A stretch of 52,848 nucleotides of DNA, taken from positions 1-52,848 of the forward strand of contig JBNJFP010000019.1 in the NCBI GenBank assembly GCA_051746985.1. The letters are read 5' to 3'. This DNA comes from Fodinibius sp051746985 (GTDB taxonomy: Bacteria > Bacteroidota > Rhodothermia > Balneolales > Balneolaceae). The notes beneath the pieces were generated by a model. The model did not search any database and had not been told where the DNA came from. It worked only from the letters and a program-made list of their open reading frames with translations. This document shows, piece after piece, positions 9,139 to 18,366 of the stretch. The stretch's first letter is position 1, and the number at the start of each line of letters is the position of its first letter. The translations under genes were made by a program, and so were the position numbers.

Positions 9139-10788
9139 CTAATTTGGAAATTCTACAGTAAGATCGCCTGTAAGGTCTTTCTCCACCGGCACCTTTTTTT
9201 GGATAAAGTAAGGTTCCGGCTTTACAAAAGAATCAACCCGCCCAAAATCCCATTGTCCATTTTCATTTTGATCATGGTATATGGTAACCTTGAAATCTAA
9301 GGGAGGCAAATTTTCGATTTCTACCTGCTTTTCAAAAAGGGTGTCCTGGCTAAAGCCGGCCTCCTCGTTTTCAATGTGCAGATGCAGATTCTCGAGCGTA
9401 GAATCTTCCATCACAATATTAAGTGCACCCATCTGCGATTTGTGCCAAATTTCAGGATTAAAAGTGTGATAATCTTCAACAAGGGGATCCCAAATTCGCA
9501 CTTCGTAATCGGCTCCGTCTTTCCACTGTTCCTGGGGAAGAATGCGCAACTGGTTTGCATCGGTTTCTGTATTGGGCCAACGCTCTATCAGAGAATCGCC
9601 CTCTACAATTTTAAGGGAATCAACAACGGCAGACTCATCAATAATATTGGCATAGGTGATTTCAAAAGCCTCATCAGGATAATACCCTGTGGTACGGTTT
9701 CGCTTTATTACGCGCTGACGAGTGGTATCTTCCTGCGTCGATCCGGTAAATGTATCTTCGTAGTCTGCCACCTCATTCCCATTCTGATCGGTAACCCCTG
9801 ATAATGTGATTCCATAACTGGTATCAGGCGCCAGCGACTGCTGGCTGTGAGCAAATAATATATAAGGTTCATCGGGTTGCAGATAAAGCGGAGTAACATC
9901 GCCGTAGTGGTTGCCAACACTGTCGGTAATGGCAATTTCGGCGCTGTCGGTAATCATTATATCTTCGCCAAAGCGCATGCGCATGCGTTGGGATGAAAAT
10001 AAACCCACTCCCTGCAATTTGGGCTTGGTGGTGTCAGTCGAGGTAAAATAAAGCGTGCCAATGGTATCTTCCTGGGCCTTTTCAAGAGTTATAAATTCTT
10101 CTTTAAAAGGCTGTGCGCGTTCCTGATCAGGATCCCAGGTTTTATTACGATTGCGATCATCAACCCAAAATACTTTGAAGGTACCTTCGGGCAGATAGGA
10201 AAACTCAAAAGTACCCGCGGTATCGGTAGAAGCCGTATAACTGGCTCGTTCCGATAAATCATAGGGTTCGCGATATAGTAAAATACGTTCTCCCTCGTCC
10301 CCTTCTCCGGTCTGTGCATCAATAATGTTACCGGCAATCTTCCCTTCATCAATTTCATCACCCGTTGAAACCGCCACTTTTTCGGGCGACGACATGCTAT
10401 TGTTATTGGTGTCTGTAAGATCGGTGCCAATATTTATAATAAGTGTAGTAGAATCGGGAATAGCCTGATCAAATTCGATTTCTGCTGATTTTCGTCCCCA
10501 GTCAATCTCAAAAGAAATACCGACATCCGGTTCGATATCAATAGCTTCGCGTAAGGACGAACGCTCAACAAATTCTGAAAAGTGGAGGGTAATGCTTTGT
10601 CCGCTAAAATTAGTGGTGCCCGTCTCGGGTTCTGTATGGGTAATTTTAGGACCTTCCTCATCTGGCGGTCCCCCCGTTGGCGTGGTAGGAGTAGCACAAC
10701 TATAAAGTCCGACAGTAATTAGTACAATTGTGGCACTAATCCAGCCGTAATTAGAATGTAGCAACCTTTTTTTGTATTCGTTTTTCAA
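9139..10788 (-). CDS. Ig-like domain lipoprotein of Bacteroidota type
   Basis: A lipoprotein with lipobox VGLYSC followed by ATPTTPTGGPPDEEGP, a mature N-terminus typical of Ig-like (Big_5/SbsA type) lipoproteins in Bacteroidota. The first domain (HTEPETGTTNFSGQSI, then LHFSEFVE) is the Big_5 fold that detects bacterial Ig-like modules. Further beta-sandwich stretches and a CarboxypepD-like region (GKIAGNIIDAQTGEG) follow. The reading frame is open back to TTG 10800, but that codon overlaps the -7 element TATCTTTG. I therefore prefer TTG 10788 (MKNEYKKRL), giving 549 residues; TTG 10764 is also possible. The role is unknown, probably a surface or periplasmic structural protein. It is the first gene of a run leading into mprF. 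Confidence 0.8.
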   Translation of the reverse strand: MKNEYKKRLLHSNYGWISATIVLITVGLYSCATPTTPTGGPPDEEGPKITHTEPETGTTNFSGQSITLHFSEFVERSSLREAIDIEPDVGISFEIDWGRKSAEIEFDQAIPDSTTLIINIGTDLTDTNNNSMSSPEKVAVSTGDEIDEGKIAGNIIDAQTGEGDEGERILLYREPYDLSERASYTASTDTAGTFEFSYLPEGTFKVFWVDDRNRNKTWDPDQERAQPFKEEFITLEKAQEDTIGTLYFTSTDTTKPKLQGVGLFSSQRMRMRFGEDIMITDSAEIAITDSVGNHYGDVTPLYLQPDEPYILFAHSQQSLAPDTSYGITLSGVTDQNGNEVADYEDTFTGSTQEDTTRQRVIKRNRTTGYYPDEAFEITYANIIDESAVVDSLKIVEGDSLIERWPNTETDANQLRILPQEQWKDGADYEVRIWDPLVEDYHTFNPEIWHKSQMGALNIVMEDSTLENLHLHIENEEAGFSQDTLFEKQVEIENLPPLDFKVTIYHDQNENGQWDFGRVDSFVKPEPYFIQKKVPVEKDLTGDLTVEFPN

Positions 10789-10797
10789 ATTTCGGTG

Positions 10798-10828
10798 CAA
10801 AGATACAAATTTTAACTACATATACAGA
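10798..10828 (-). promoter_or_regulatory. Promoter of Bacteroidota -33/-7 type for the Ig-like lipoprotein gene
   Basis: On the minus strand TCTG (10828-10825) is followed by 19 bases and then TATCTTTG (10805-10798), a full match to the -7 consensus TAnnTTTG. The -33 box is one base off TTTG. The expected start of transcription is about five bases further on, which leaves a leader of only a few bases before the TTG at 10788. Confidence 0.55.
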
Positions 10829-10987
10829 CATTAACTTTGCAAAAAACCTTACTGCAAGTTTGTAATTTTAATGTATTAGCTTTGATATCTCTTTCAAAAT
10901 ATGGGAATCGGATCCTTAAAATTGTTACAGCTTCTATCTGCTATTGATTATCTTTAGAAGGATCAAAATCGTAAACGCACCCATATT

Positions 10988-12424
10988 ATGACTTTAGTAA
11001 AATCGGATCACCCGCAGCTGCTTGAACGACCTGCTCTATATACGGACTTTTACGAACTTACCATGGCCCAAGGGTACTTTTTAGCGGGGCGCCAAGATGA
11101 ACAAGCGAGCTTTGATTACTTTTTTCGCGCGATCCCTTTTAATGGCGGCTATGTCATTTTTGCCGGACTTGGAGACTTCCTCCAAATTTTAAATAATTTT
11201 CGCTTTCATGAAGATGAGCTCGATTATCTTGCCAAACAGGGATTTAGAAAAGATTTTTTAGAGTACCTGCGCACCTTTGAACTGGATGTTGATATCTATT
11301 CCGCCAAGGAGGGCGAAATTGTCTTTCCGCGTGAGCCCATTGTGCGCGTTGAGGGTAATATTATCGAAACCCAAATTCTTGAAACACTACTGCTGAATGT
11401 ACTCAATTTCGAATCTCTTATTGCCACGAAAGCGTCGCGAATGAAGTATGCGGCCGGCGATAAAAAAGTGCTCGACTTTGGGTTGCGACGGGCACAGGGA
11501 TTGGGTGGCATTCAGGCCAGCAAAGCAGCCTACATTGGCGGCGTTGAAGCCACCTCCAATGTGTACAGCTCTTTTGTTGATGATATCCCCGCCAACGGTA
11601 CCATGGCACACTCGTGGATACAGTCGTTCGACGATGAGCTTACCGCCTTTCGAAAATATGCTGAGTACTATCCCGATAACTGTATTCTGTTGGTCGATAC
11701 CTACGACACGCTGAATATTGGCGTGCCCAATGCCATCAAAGTCGGCAAGGAATTAGAAGAAAGAGGTCACCAGTTAAAAGGTATCCGTCTGGACAGTGGC
11801 GATCTGGCATACTTCTCCCGAAAAGCTCGCAAGCAGCTGGATGAAGCCGGGCTGGGCTATGTAAAGATTGCAGCCTCAAACCAGCTTGATGAACGCCTGA
11901 TCAAGAGTCTGCTCACCCAGGATGCTCCCATTGATCTGTTTGGGGTAGGTACGCGGCTCGTAACCGGACAAGATAGTCCCGCCCTCGATGGCGTCTATAA
12001 ATTGGCCTCGGTCAATACAAAGCCAAAGCTGAAAATATCTGAGAATATCGAAAAAATAACACTACCAGGTCGAAAAAAAGTCATACGTTATAGCGGCGAT
12101 GGTGGTACTTTTTATGGGGATGGGATTGTACTTAGCGATGAACAAAATGTGGAAACCATTTACCATCCCTATTATCCGGCGAAACATGCTACCGTTACAA
12201 CATTCAATGCCGAGCAGCTGTTGCATCATGTGGTTGAAAACGGGGTCTTGCGTATTGATATTCCAACCCCAAAGGAGAGTGCCGAGTATGCTCGTAAGAG
12301 GCTTCAACAGCTGAACCCCGAACACAAACGATTTGACAATCCCCATATTTACAAGGTGGGCATCAGCAAAAAGTTGATGGACCTTCGTGATAACCTAACC
12401 CAAGAACTCAAAAAGAAGAAATAA
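10988..12424 (+). CDS. pncB: Nicotinate phosphoribosyltransferase
   Basis: A protein of 478 residues that begins with the family signature LYTDFYELTMAQGYF. It also has FDYFFRAIPFNGGY, DFGLRRAQG, AYIGG, GTMAHSWIQSF and IRLDSGDLAYFS, which form the phosphoribosyl and nicotinate sites of the Bacillus-type enzyme. It makes nicotinate mononucleotide from nicotinate, PRPP and ATP in the Preiss-Handler route to NAD. Its stop is followed 11 bases later by pncA, which produces its substrate. The 199-base gap to the divergent lipoprotein gene should hold the promoter. The element TAGCTTTG (10877-10884) is the best -7 candidate, but its upstream box is poorly spaced (ACTG, 22 bases away). Confidence 0.95.
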   Translation: MTLVKSDHPQLLERPALYTDFYELTMAQGYFLAGRQDEQASFDYFFRAIPFNGGYVIFAGLGDFLQILNNFRFHEDELDYLAKQGFRKDFLEYLRTFELDVDIYSAKEGEIVFPREPIVRVEGNIIETQILETLLLNVLNFESLIATKASRMKYAAGDKKVLDFGLRRAQGLGGIQASKAAYIGGVEATSNVYSSFVDDIPANGTMAHSWIQSFDDELTAFRKYAEYYPDNCILLVDTYDTLNIGVPNAIKVGKELEERGHQLKGIRLDSGDLAYFSRKARKQLDEAGLGYVKIAASNQLDERLIKSLLTQDAPIDLFGVGTRLVTGQDSPALDGVYKLASVNTKPKLKISENIEKITLPGRKKVIRYSGDGGTFYGDGIVLSDEQNVETIYHPYYPAKHATVTTFNAEQLLHHVVENGVLRIDIPTPKESAEYARKRLQQLNPEHKRFDNPHIYKVGISKKLMDLRDNLTQELKKKK

Positions 12425-12435
12425 CGATAGCAATT

Positions 12436-13050
12436 ATGGAAGCATTACTTATTGTTGACGTCCAAAATGATTTTTGTCCCGGCGGAGCCCTTGAAGTCCC
12501 TAATGGTGATGAGATTGTGCCCGTCATTAATTCCCTGTCCACACAATTTGATATCGTCATCCAAACCCAGGACTGGCATCCCAAAGGACATTCTTCTTTC
12601 GCCTCTACACACGCTGGAAAAGCGCCTTACGAAACGACTGAAATGCCCTATGGAACTCAGGTTTTGTGGCCTGATCATTGCGTGCAGGGTAGTGAAGGAG
12701 CAAACTTTCATCCCGATCTGGAAACTGATAACACGCAGCTCATTATTCGTAAGGGATTCCGCAGAGATATTGATTCTTATTCCGCTTTCTATGAAAATGA
12801 CGGTGAAACCCCTACTGGATTAACTGGCTATCTTGAAAATCGGGATATTGACACACTTTACGCCGTGGGACTTGCCACAGATTTCTGTGTCAAGTGGTCG
12901 GTGATAGACGGTATCAAAGAGGGATTTGATCTCGTCGTGGTAGAAGATGCCGTTAGGGGGATCGATATCGAAGGCTCAGTTAATACAGCCTGGAAAGAGA
13001 TGCGTGATGCCGGAGCACAAAAAATATCCTCATCCAAACTGCTTTCCTGA
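12436..13050 (+). CDS. pncA: Nicotinamidase
   Basis: A protein of 204 residues of the isochorismatase-like hydrolases. The catalytic triad is visible: Asp in LLIVDVQNDFCPGGAL, Lys in IRKGFRRD, and Cys in GLATDFCVKWS. TQDWHPKGHSSFAS supplies the metal-binding Asp and His residues. Length and motifs match E. coli PncA. It deamidates nicotinamide to nicotinate, the substrate of the upstream pncB product. The two genes therefore form a compact NAD salvage operon. The stop TGA is followed directly by the FAD oxidoreductase gene. Confidence 0.95.
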   Translation: MEALLIVDVQNDFCPGGALEVPNGDEIVPVINSLSTQFDIVIQTQDWHPKGHSSFASTHAGKAPYETTEMPYGTQVLWPDHCVQGSEGANFHPDLETDNTQLIIRKGFRRDIDSYSAFYENDGETPTGLTGYLENRDIDTLYAVGLATDFCVKWSVIDGIKEGFDLVVVEDAVRGIDIEGSVNTAWKEMRDAGAQKISSSKLLS

Positions 13051-13053
13051 TTG

Positions 13054-14151
13054 ATGCACTACCAAACCGAATTCTGTATTCTGGGAGCCGGCATTGCCGG
13101 GCTTTCTCTTGCTGATGCGTTGCATGCCCGGGATATAGAATCCATCGTCATAGAAAAAGATGATATTGGGTCAGGCGCATCCGGTACCCCCGGGGGACTG
13201 GTAAATCCCGCAACAGGAAGACGCGGAAAAAAGGTTTGGAAGGCCGAGTCAGGCTACAAATCTATAGCTGCAAATCTGGAAAAAATACAGGCTTTTTCTG
13301 CTCACAGCTTCTACCAGAAAAACGGGGTACTGCGCCCCGCCCTGCTCAAAAAAATGGCTCGAAAAATGAAAAGGGAATTCGAGCAAAACTCCTGGCCTGA
13401 TGGTTGGTGCCAGTGGAAAACCAAAGATGAGATACAAGAAATGCACCCGGGGATAGCGTGCGTCGATGGCGGCCTTTGGCTGCCTGTTGGGCTAACGGTG
13501 GATGTTAAAGCCTTCCTTAAAGCCTATGCCCCATATCTCGAAGAAGCTGGAGTACATATTTTTTGCGGTGAAGAACCTTATCCTATATCGGAAGAAGATC
13601 ATTGGATTATTGAGCTTGAGGATGTAACAATCAAAGCCAATCAGCTGGTTTTTGCCACCGGTCACACCATTGCTACCTCCCCCTTTTGGGATTGGATTCC
13701 CGTCAATCTTATCAAAGGACAAGTTGCCAAATTTAAAAAATCGGAAGGGCTTCTAACCTTTTCCCATTCCATATCAAGCCTTGGATATATCGCTCGGTTA
13801 GAAGAGGCTAACACCTTTATACAGGGCAGTACCTATGAGCACGATTTTACTGCTATACAACCTGATAAGGAAGGAGAAACATACTTAAGAAAACGACTGC
13901 GAAGAACCCTTCCCCAGCTGGAAAAACAGGTAACACTTACTGACCAATGGGCTGGGGTTCGCACATCCACACCCAATTACAAACCCATTTTAGGAAAGCA
14001 TCCGGCCTATAGTAACCTGCATCTGTTTTCTGGGCTGGGCTCCAAGGGTTTACTCTGGGGAAAATTTTTAGCCGACCACTATGTTGATCACCTATATCAT
14101 GATGCAGGGTTGTATCCAGAAATAGATATAAACAGGTTTGCCTTAGGGTAA
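13054..14151 (+). CDS. FAD-dependent oxidoreductase, DAO family (resembles the MnmC oxidase domain)
   Basis: A protein of 365 residues with an N-terminal dinucleotide-binding motif CILGAGIAGLSLA. It then has SGASGTPGGLVNPATGRRG and, near the end, GVRTSTPNYKPILG and FSGLGSKGLLWG, the FAD-contacting end typical of D-amino-acid-oxidase-family enzymes. The NPATGRR and GSKGL segments recall the C-terminal oxidase domain of MnmC, which removes the carboxymethyl group from a tRNA wobble uridine. The methyltransferase half is absent, so the substrate is uncertain; glycine or another amino acid is also possible. A TTG at 13051 precedes ATG 13054, which I prefer. It starts three bases after the pncA stop and is surely cotranscribed. 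Confidence 0.8.
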   Translation: MHYQTEFCILGAGIAGLSLADALHARDIESIVIEKDDIGSGASGTPGGLVNPATGRRGKKVWKAESGYKSIAANLEKIQAFSAHSFYQKNGVLRPALLKKMARKMKREFEQNSWPDGWCQWKTKDEIQEMHPGIACVDGGLWLPVGLTVDVKAFLKAYAPYLEEAGVHIFCGEEPYPISEEDHWIIELEDVTIKANQLVFATGHTIATSPFWDWIPVNLIKGQVAKFKKSEGLLTFSHSISSLGYIARLEEANTFIQGSTYEHDFTAIQPDKEGETYLRKRLRRTLPQLEKQVTLTDQWAGVRTSTPNYKPILGKHPAYSNLHLFSGLGSKGLLWGKFLADHYVDHLYHDAGLYPEIDINRFALG

Positions 14152-14165
14152 AAGTGCACCACTAA

Positions 14166-15656
14166 TTAGAATCGTACTACCAATCCACTCCAGGCTCCTC
14201 CCATACCCGTGCCCCTGTTTTCGGAGTTGGGAACGGTGAGGGTTCCAACCGTAAATTCAAAGTTTCTCAGTTCAAGTCCTGTACCAAGCGTCAGGCTTGA
14301 TGAGGTGTTCCCTCCTGTTCTATACCCAGCCCGAAGCGGAATAATATTTAACAGCTTATATTCGGCGCCTACTCCGAGGGCCACACGGGGACTGTTCATT
14401 CCCGTTTCGTAGAGTCCTTTTTGTAAATCAAAACTAAAACCAAGCTTTCCAGCCTGCAAATGTGCTCCAAAGTTCATTTTAGTCGGAAGTTTTTCAACCA
14501 CTTCTTTTTGATCATCCGGCTGATAATTTCCATAAATCTGCTTCCTCACGCTATCAGCAAAGTTATCAGATAAACCATCCTCAAGGTCAACTCCCTCCCA
14601 GCTAAAGGTTTCATCAGCAGAAAAGGATTGGCCATTTTCTGTGTATTTCAGACTCCCGATATCCGTCACAGATAGGCCCAGTCGAAGACTTTTTTCGCCT
14701 CCAATCCATGAAAAAGCCCCGGCCAGAGGTCCCGCCAAATCCATTTCTAAAGTACCTCCTATATCTAATCCAAAACCGGCACCTTGCACTCCTGAAAAAC
14801 TGTTTCCATCCGGATCGACATAGTCCCCAAATTCTCCATCGAAATTGGGATCCTGTCTGGCCTGATAGTACTCTTGGAACTGATCGGTCAGCTCACCCAC
14901 GGTATTAAAGGTATAGTTAAAATCATGAATAACTTCATTATCCGTAACCTGAAGCGTAGAATTAAAATCGATCCCTGACGTATAATGGGGTATAAGATAT
15001 TTTGGAGCTCCGCCGGCGTATAGCTTAACATTTTTTGCCAAGCCAAAGAGGTTCGGCAGTGTCAGTAATTTATATGAAAATCCTGCTGAAAGCTCACTAA
15101 ATGCCACCCCTTTACTGCCAAAGTTAACCGGCTGTGGATCGGCAAAACGTTCCTGACTAATACCTGTCATTAAAATTTCGGATAGCCCCCTATTCATGGA
15201 CCCAGAAGCTAACACCCGATTTCGAAATGCAAGGCTAACAGCCATATTATCACCCCGCCAGGATCCAGCCAAGGGAATCAAATCAACCTCCATTCCCATC
15301 GACCGGGTATTACCCATACTGTTACCAAACCATTCATCCAAAGCCGTGGCTCCAACAACATCCCCCGAAGTAAAATGTCTATTATAAACAGAGACATTCA
15401 ATAGTGATCCCCCGGCAGTAGCAGAAACGCCTCCCAGAATCCCCACCGTTGTGGAAGGCTTTGTTTTGGCGTTAAGCATCAGGTTAGCAGGATTAACAAA
15501 ATTAGCGTGATAAGTATCAAGGTAAGCCGTTCCCGTTGCTCCCATACCTAAGCTTTTAGCAGAAAAGTGGCCAGATTGCGCCTGGGCAACAGATCCACCA
15601 ACTACCAGTAATCCTACTCCTAAAATTAGCGATAAAAATTTATTCATCCGTTTCAT
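14166..15656 (-). CDS. Outer-membrane beta-barrel protein (DUF5723-like)
   Basis: A protein of 496 residues with a signal peptide (cleavage near AQAQ). The mature start, KSLGMGATGTAY followed by HANFVNPANL, resembles the opening of FadL/PorV/DUF5723-type outer-membrane barrels of Bacteroidota. Alternating amphipathic strands run through the protein, and it ends in Phe (GLVVRF), as outer-membrane proteins commonly do. The substrate and role are unknown. It is encoded 14 bases downstream of the large acidic lipoprotein gene on the same strand, so the two are probably made and perhaps used together. It converges with the FAD oxidoreductase gene. Confidence 0.75.
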   Translation of the reverse strand: MKRMNKFLSLILGVGLLVVGGSVAQAQSGHFSAKSLGMGATGTAYLDTYHANFVNPANLMLNAKTKPSTTVGILGGVSATAGGSLLNVSVYNRHFTSGDVVGATALDEWFGNSMGNTRSMGMEVDLIPLAGSWRGDNMAVSLAFRNRVLASGSMNRGLSEILMTGISQERFADPQPVNFGSKGVAFSELSAGFSYKLLTLPNLFGLAKNVKLYAGGAPKYLIPHYTSGIDFNSTLQVTDNEVIHDFNYTFNTVGELTDQFQEYYQARQDPNFDGEFGDYVDPDGNSFSGVQGAGFGLDIGGTLEMDLAGPLAGAFSWIGGEKSLRLGLSVTDIGSLKYTENGQSFSADETFSWEGVDLEDGLSDNFADSVRKQIYGNYQPDDQKEVVEKLPTKMNFGAHLQAGKLGFSFDLQKGLYETGMNSPRVALGVGAEYKLLNIIPLRAGYRTGGNTSSSLTLGTGLELRNFEFTVGTLTVPNSENRGTGMGGAWSGLVVRF

Positions 15657-15670
15657 AGCTGTTGATCCCC

Positions 15671-17884
15671 TTAATTTACGGTTGATGTGATGCCAGCCCT
15701 AACTTTCACCTTGAACGTTACGGCATCATCTCCCCTGATGCTAACCGACTGCTGCTCGGGCGTATTAATATTGATATCCATGACCATAGATCGCGTTTGA
15801 TGCAGGTTGTTCATCTCAGAATCAGAAAAGCTAACCTCTTGATCATTTTGACTCAGGTCGCTGACAAATCCATTATCATCAGTGCTGGCCCCGGTAACTG
15901 CTATATCGTTCTTTGAGGCCACCTCATCACCATTGGCATCCAACATGATAACATTAAGTGTTAAATCCAGCGGAAGTCCATTGGTATAATTAATCGTAAC
16001 CATTGCTTCAGACAGGCTGGTATCACCGTCGCCTTCAGGCAAATCGCTAAAGTCTGCATCTACCGTATCTTGATACGAAGCATTATTGGCCGAAAGATTA
16101 AAGGGAATTTCTACCCCAAATGAGGGATCAAAAATAACGGGATTAACGATGACGCCCGGATCTTCCTTCTCATTAACTTGCGCCACCCCCACGAACCGAA
16201 TATCACTGGGCAGGTTGCTAAAGAAATCTGAGGTGGTACTGTTATCAGCATTAAAATCGTTACTGCCCGGCTCCCCTTCAGCAGGATCTGGATTTTCTGC
16301 TGTGGACAGATCGAACTTTATCACTTGATCTTCATTAGCCTGCTGACCATTCACCTGCAGCTGAGAAGGAATCTCACTGCTTTCCACCCTATAATCGGTG
16401 CCCTCTAATCCATGTAAGAATTCTGTATTCCCCTGCTGATCGGTCCCAGCTATAACAGCATAAATTGTTGTGGGCACGCCGAGATTTGCATCATAAAGTA
16501 TATTAAGGGCGGGATTTTCAAAGATGACATCTGAAATTTGATCAGAAATCTCTCCAAGTCCATCAATCTGGGTTATATCAGCTTCCTCATCGTTGAAGAC
16601 GTCAATATTTTGATCGTTATTTTGGTCTTCGTTAAGGAGAACCTCTTTACTTTTAACAACTCCTTCCGCTCGATTAATCTGCAGGTTATTGATATCAACT
16701 TCAGCAGTTAGTTCATCATCTTCAGTGATGGTTCTGGTTTCAGAACCCGACCCTTGCTGGGTATTTTCGGTTTGAGCATCTATATCATATTGAACCGAAT
16801 TATTTTCTGCATAGATGCTATAATCAGAGAGATCATAAGAATAATTAAACGTGTCATCTCTTGGCATATCTGAAAGATCAATCACAAGTGGATCACCATT
16901 TGAATCCCTGATATCGGGAAATGTGATATCTAAATTGTCAATTCCAATATCGATATTATTCGTAATATCAAGCGTTAACTCTCCATCACTCAATTCCACA
17001 AAATGATTTTCATTTTGAAATTCGAAACTACTGTTATCAACTGTTGAAGTACCTGAATTGTTAAACGACTGTGACTCAATAGCCGCTGTAACTTCCGAAG
17101 CCACAAGGTCTTGTCCACCCACATCATTAACCGTCAATCCTCCGGCATCGTCCTGCATCGTCTGTGATTCCCAACTTGCTGTGATATCAACATTTAAATC
17201 TTCAAGTACAGTTGAGGCAGAAATATCAAGTGTAGTTGTTTCAGTAGTATTATGATTGAAATTATCAGTATCACTATTACTGTCTCCTATTGTTGTTGAA
17301 CTCACAGAATTGGATCCCGAATTTAAGGTGATATTAATTTCATCAATATCGAAACCAAGATTATTGCTAAGAGTAATCTCAAGCGAGCCATTTTCTTTGA
17401 TTATAGCACTTTCAAAATAATCTGCAGAAAAATCTATCTTCACTGCACTGGGCGTTGAACCTCCTGGAACCGGATCTCCTTCGCTTAAGGGTGAAGTAAA
17501 ACCAGTAACATCTTCAAAAGAAGCCGACCCTACATTGCCAGATGAATTGAAATTGGTAAGTTCCAACTCTCCAACTTCAGAGTTGACCGTGGTCGGTTCA
17601 ACACTGATTTCTGGAATGGCATTATTCAAATCGCCAAAATCAACATCTTCTTCTTTTGCCAGATGCACCAGCCCCTCTGAGTCAGTTAAAAAAAGATCCT
17701 CAAAATCCTCTGAGGTCGTATCAAGCAACGCTTCATTAGCTCCTAATAACGGATAGGTTTTTTCCATTGTCAGCGGAACCTCAAACTGATTATCAACCTG
17801 AAAGTCGGGGGATTCCGGTTGCTCGCAAGACCAAAGGCTAACTGCTAATAACAATACAAGTACAATGGGGAACGTATTATTCAT
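15671..17884 (-). CDS. Large acidic surface lipoprotein, function unknown
   Basis: A lipoprotein of 737 residues. I choose ATG 17884 because it gives MNNTFPIV and a lipobox LWSCEQ; an earlier in-frame start at 17929 would put 15 charged residues before the signal. The mature protein is rich in Asp, Glu, Asn, Ser and Thr and poor in Lys and Arg, as in exported proteins of halophiles. It is predicted to be all beta. At least two related modules are visible, SLEITLSNNLGFDIDEINIT and ELTLDITNNIDIGIDNLDIT, roughly 120 residues apart. I recognise no catalytic motif. It precedes the outer-membrane barrel gene in the same transcript. Confidence 0.7.
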   Translation of the reverse strand: MNNTFPIVLVLLLAVSLWSCEQPESPDFQVDNQFEVPLTMEKTYPLLGANEALLDTTSEDFEDLFLTDSEGLVHLAKEEDVDFGDLNNAIPEISVEPTTVNSEVGELELTNFNSSGNVGSASFEDVTGFTSPLSEGDPVPGGSTPSAVKIDFSADYFESAIIKENGSLEITLSNNLGFDIDEINITLNSGSNSVSSTTIGDSNSDTDNFNHNTTETTTLDISASTVLEDLNVDITASWESQTMQDDAGGLTVNDVGGQDLVASEVTAAIESQSFNNSGTSTVDNSSFEFQNENHFVELSDGELTLDITNNIDIGIDNLDITFPDIRDSNGDPLVIDLSDMPRDDTFNYSYDLSDYSIYAENNSVQYDIDAQTENTQQGSGSETRTITEDDELTAEVDINNLQINRAEGVVKSKEVLLNEDQNNDQNIDVFNDEEADITQIDGLGEISDQISDVIFENPALNILYDANLGVPTTIYAVIAGTDQQGNTEFLHGLEGTDYRVESSEIPSQLQVNGQQANEDQVIKFDLSTAENPDPAEGEPGSNDFNADNSTTSDFFSNLPSDIRFVGVAQVNEKEDPGVIVNPVIFDPSFGVEIPFNLSANNASYQDTVDADFSDLPEGDGDTSLSEAMVTINYTNGLPLDLTLNVIMLDANGDEVASKNDIAVTGASTDDNGFVSDLSQNDQEVSFSDSEMNNLHQTRSMVMDININTPEQQSVSIRGDDAVTFKVKVRAGITSTVN

Positions 17885-18172
17885 CTTTCCTAACCCTCTG
17901 TTTAAGTGGTAAAATTTTTCAATTGCCATCTTTTAACGTACTTTGGACCTATTCTATGGTTAGGTTGAGCCAAGTCTTTTAATACAGAATTGACAATTTT
18001 ACAGCTGATCCAAAATTATAACCCAACCAATTCTTGATGATTTTACTCTTGCAATAGCTCTTAATGAAAAAACTTTAGTGGTAAATCCAAAATTTGATTT
18101 TCGGCTCTATATGAACCTTAAGTACCAGATTTTTTTAGCCAGTTCTTTTTGGAAGAATATTGAAATAAAAAC
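17885..18172. other. Intergenic stretch upstream of the acidic lipoprotein gene
   Basis: No gene is apparent here. On the minus strand TAATTTTG (18018-18011) fits the -7 consensus TAnnTTTG, but no good -33 box lies 19-20 bases upstream, so it is only a weak promoter candidate for the lipoprotein gene and would give a leader of about 120 bases. An open frame on the plus strand here runs across the tRNA and is not a gene. Confidence 0.35.
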
Positions 18173-18221
18173 AAAAAAGCTTCGTCCGGCAAACTATATT
18201 AAGCCCGCACAACGAAGCTTT
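18173..18221 (-). terminator. Intrinsic terminator after tRNA-Ser
   Basis: On the minus strand AAAGCTTCGT (18221-18212) pairs perfectly over ten bases with ACGAAGCTTT (18185-18176) and runs into a T tract of six. It ends the murQ-plsC-tonB-tRNA-Ser run. Confidence 0.8.
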
Positions 18222-18233
18222 AGCGTATTTGAG

Positions 18234-18321
18234 CGGAGAGGGAGGGATTCGAACCCTCGGTACGCGCGAAGCGCACACACGCTTTCCAAGCGTGCGCCTT
18301 CGACCGCTCGGCCACCTCTCC
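18234..18321 (-). tRNA. tRNA-Ser (anticodon GGA)
   Basis: On the minus strand the 88-base sequence folds as a class II tRNA. The acceptor stem GGAGAGG pairs with CCTCTCC, and the D arm region reads TGGCCGAGCGG. The anticodon stem CACGC/GCGTG encloses TTGGAAA, with anticodon GGA reading UCC/UCU. A long variable arm is typical of tRNA-Ser. The T arm is GAGGG-TTCGAAT-CCCTC and the discriminator base is G. The 3' CCA is not encoded and must be added after transcription. It lies 45 bases after the TonB-family gene on the same strand. Confidence 0.96.
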
Positions 18322-18366
18322 AATAAAGAGTCGCAAATATAGACTAATTTAAAGCTGATATCAATA

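Noticed and set aside
18078..18326. Open frame of 82 codons on the plus strand over the tRNA-Ser region
   Set aside because: It runs antisense through the tRNA and its terminator and has no recognisable protein features.
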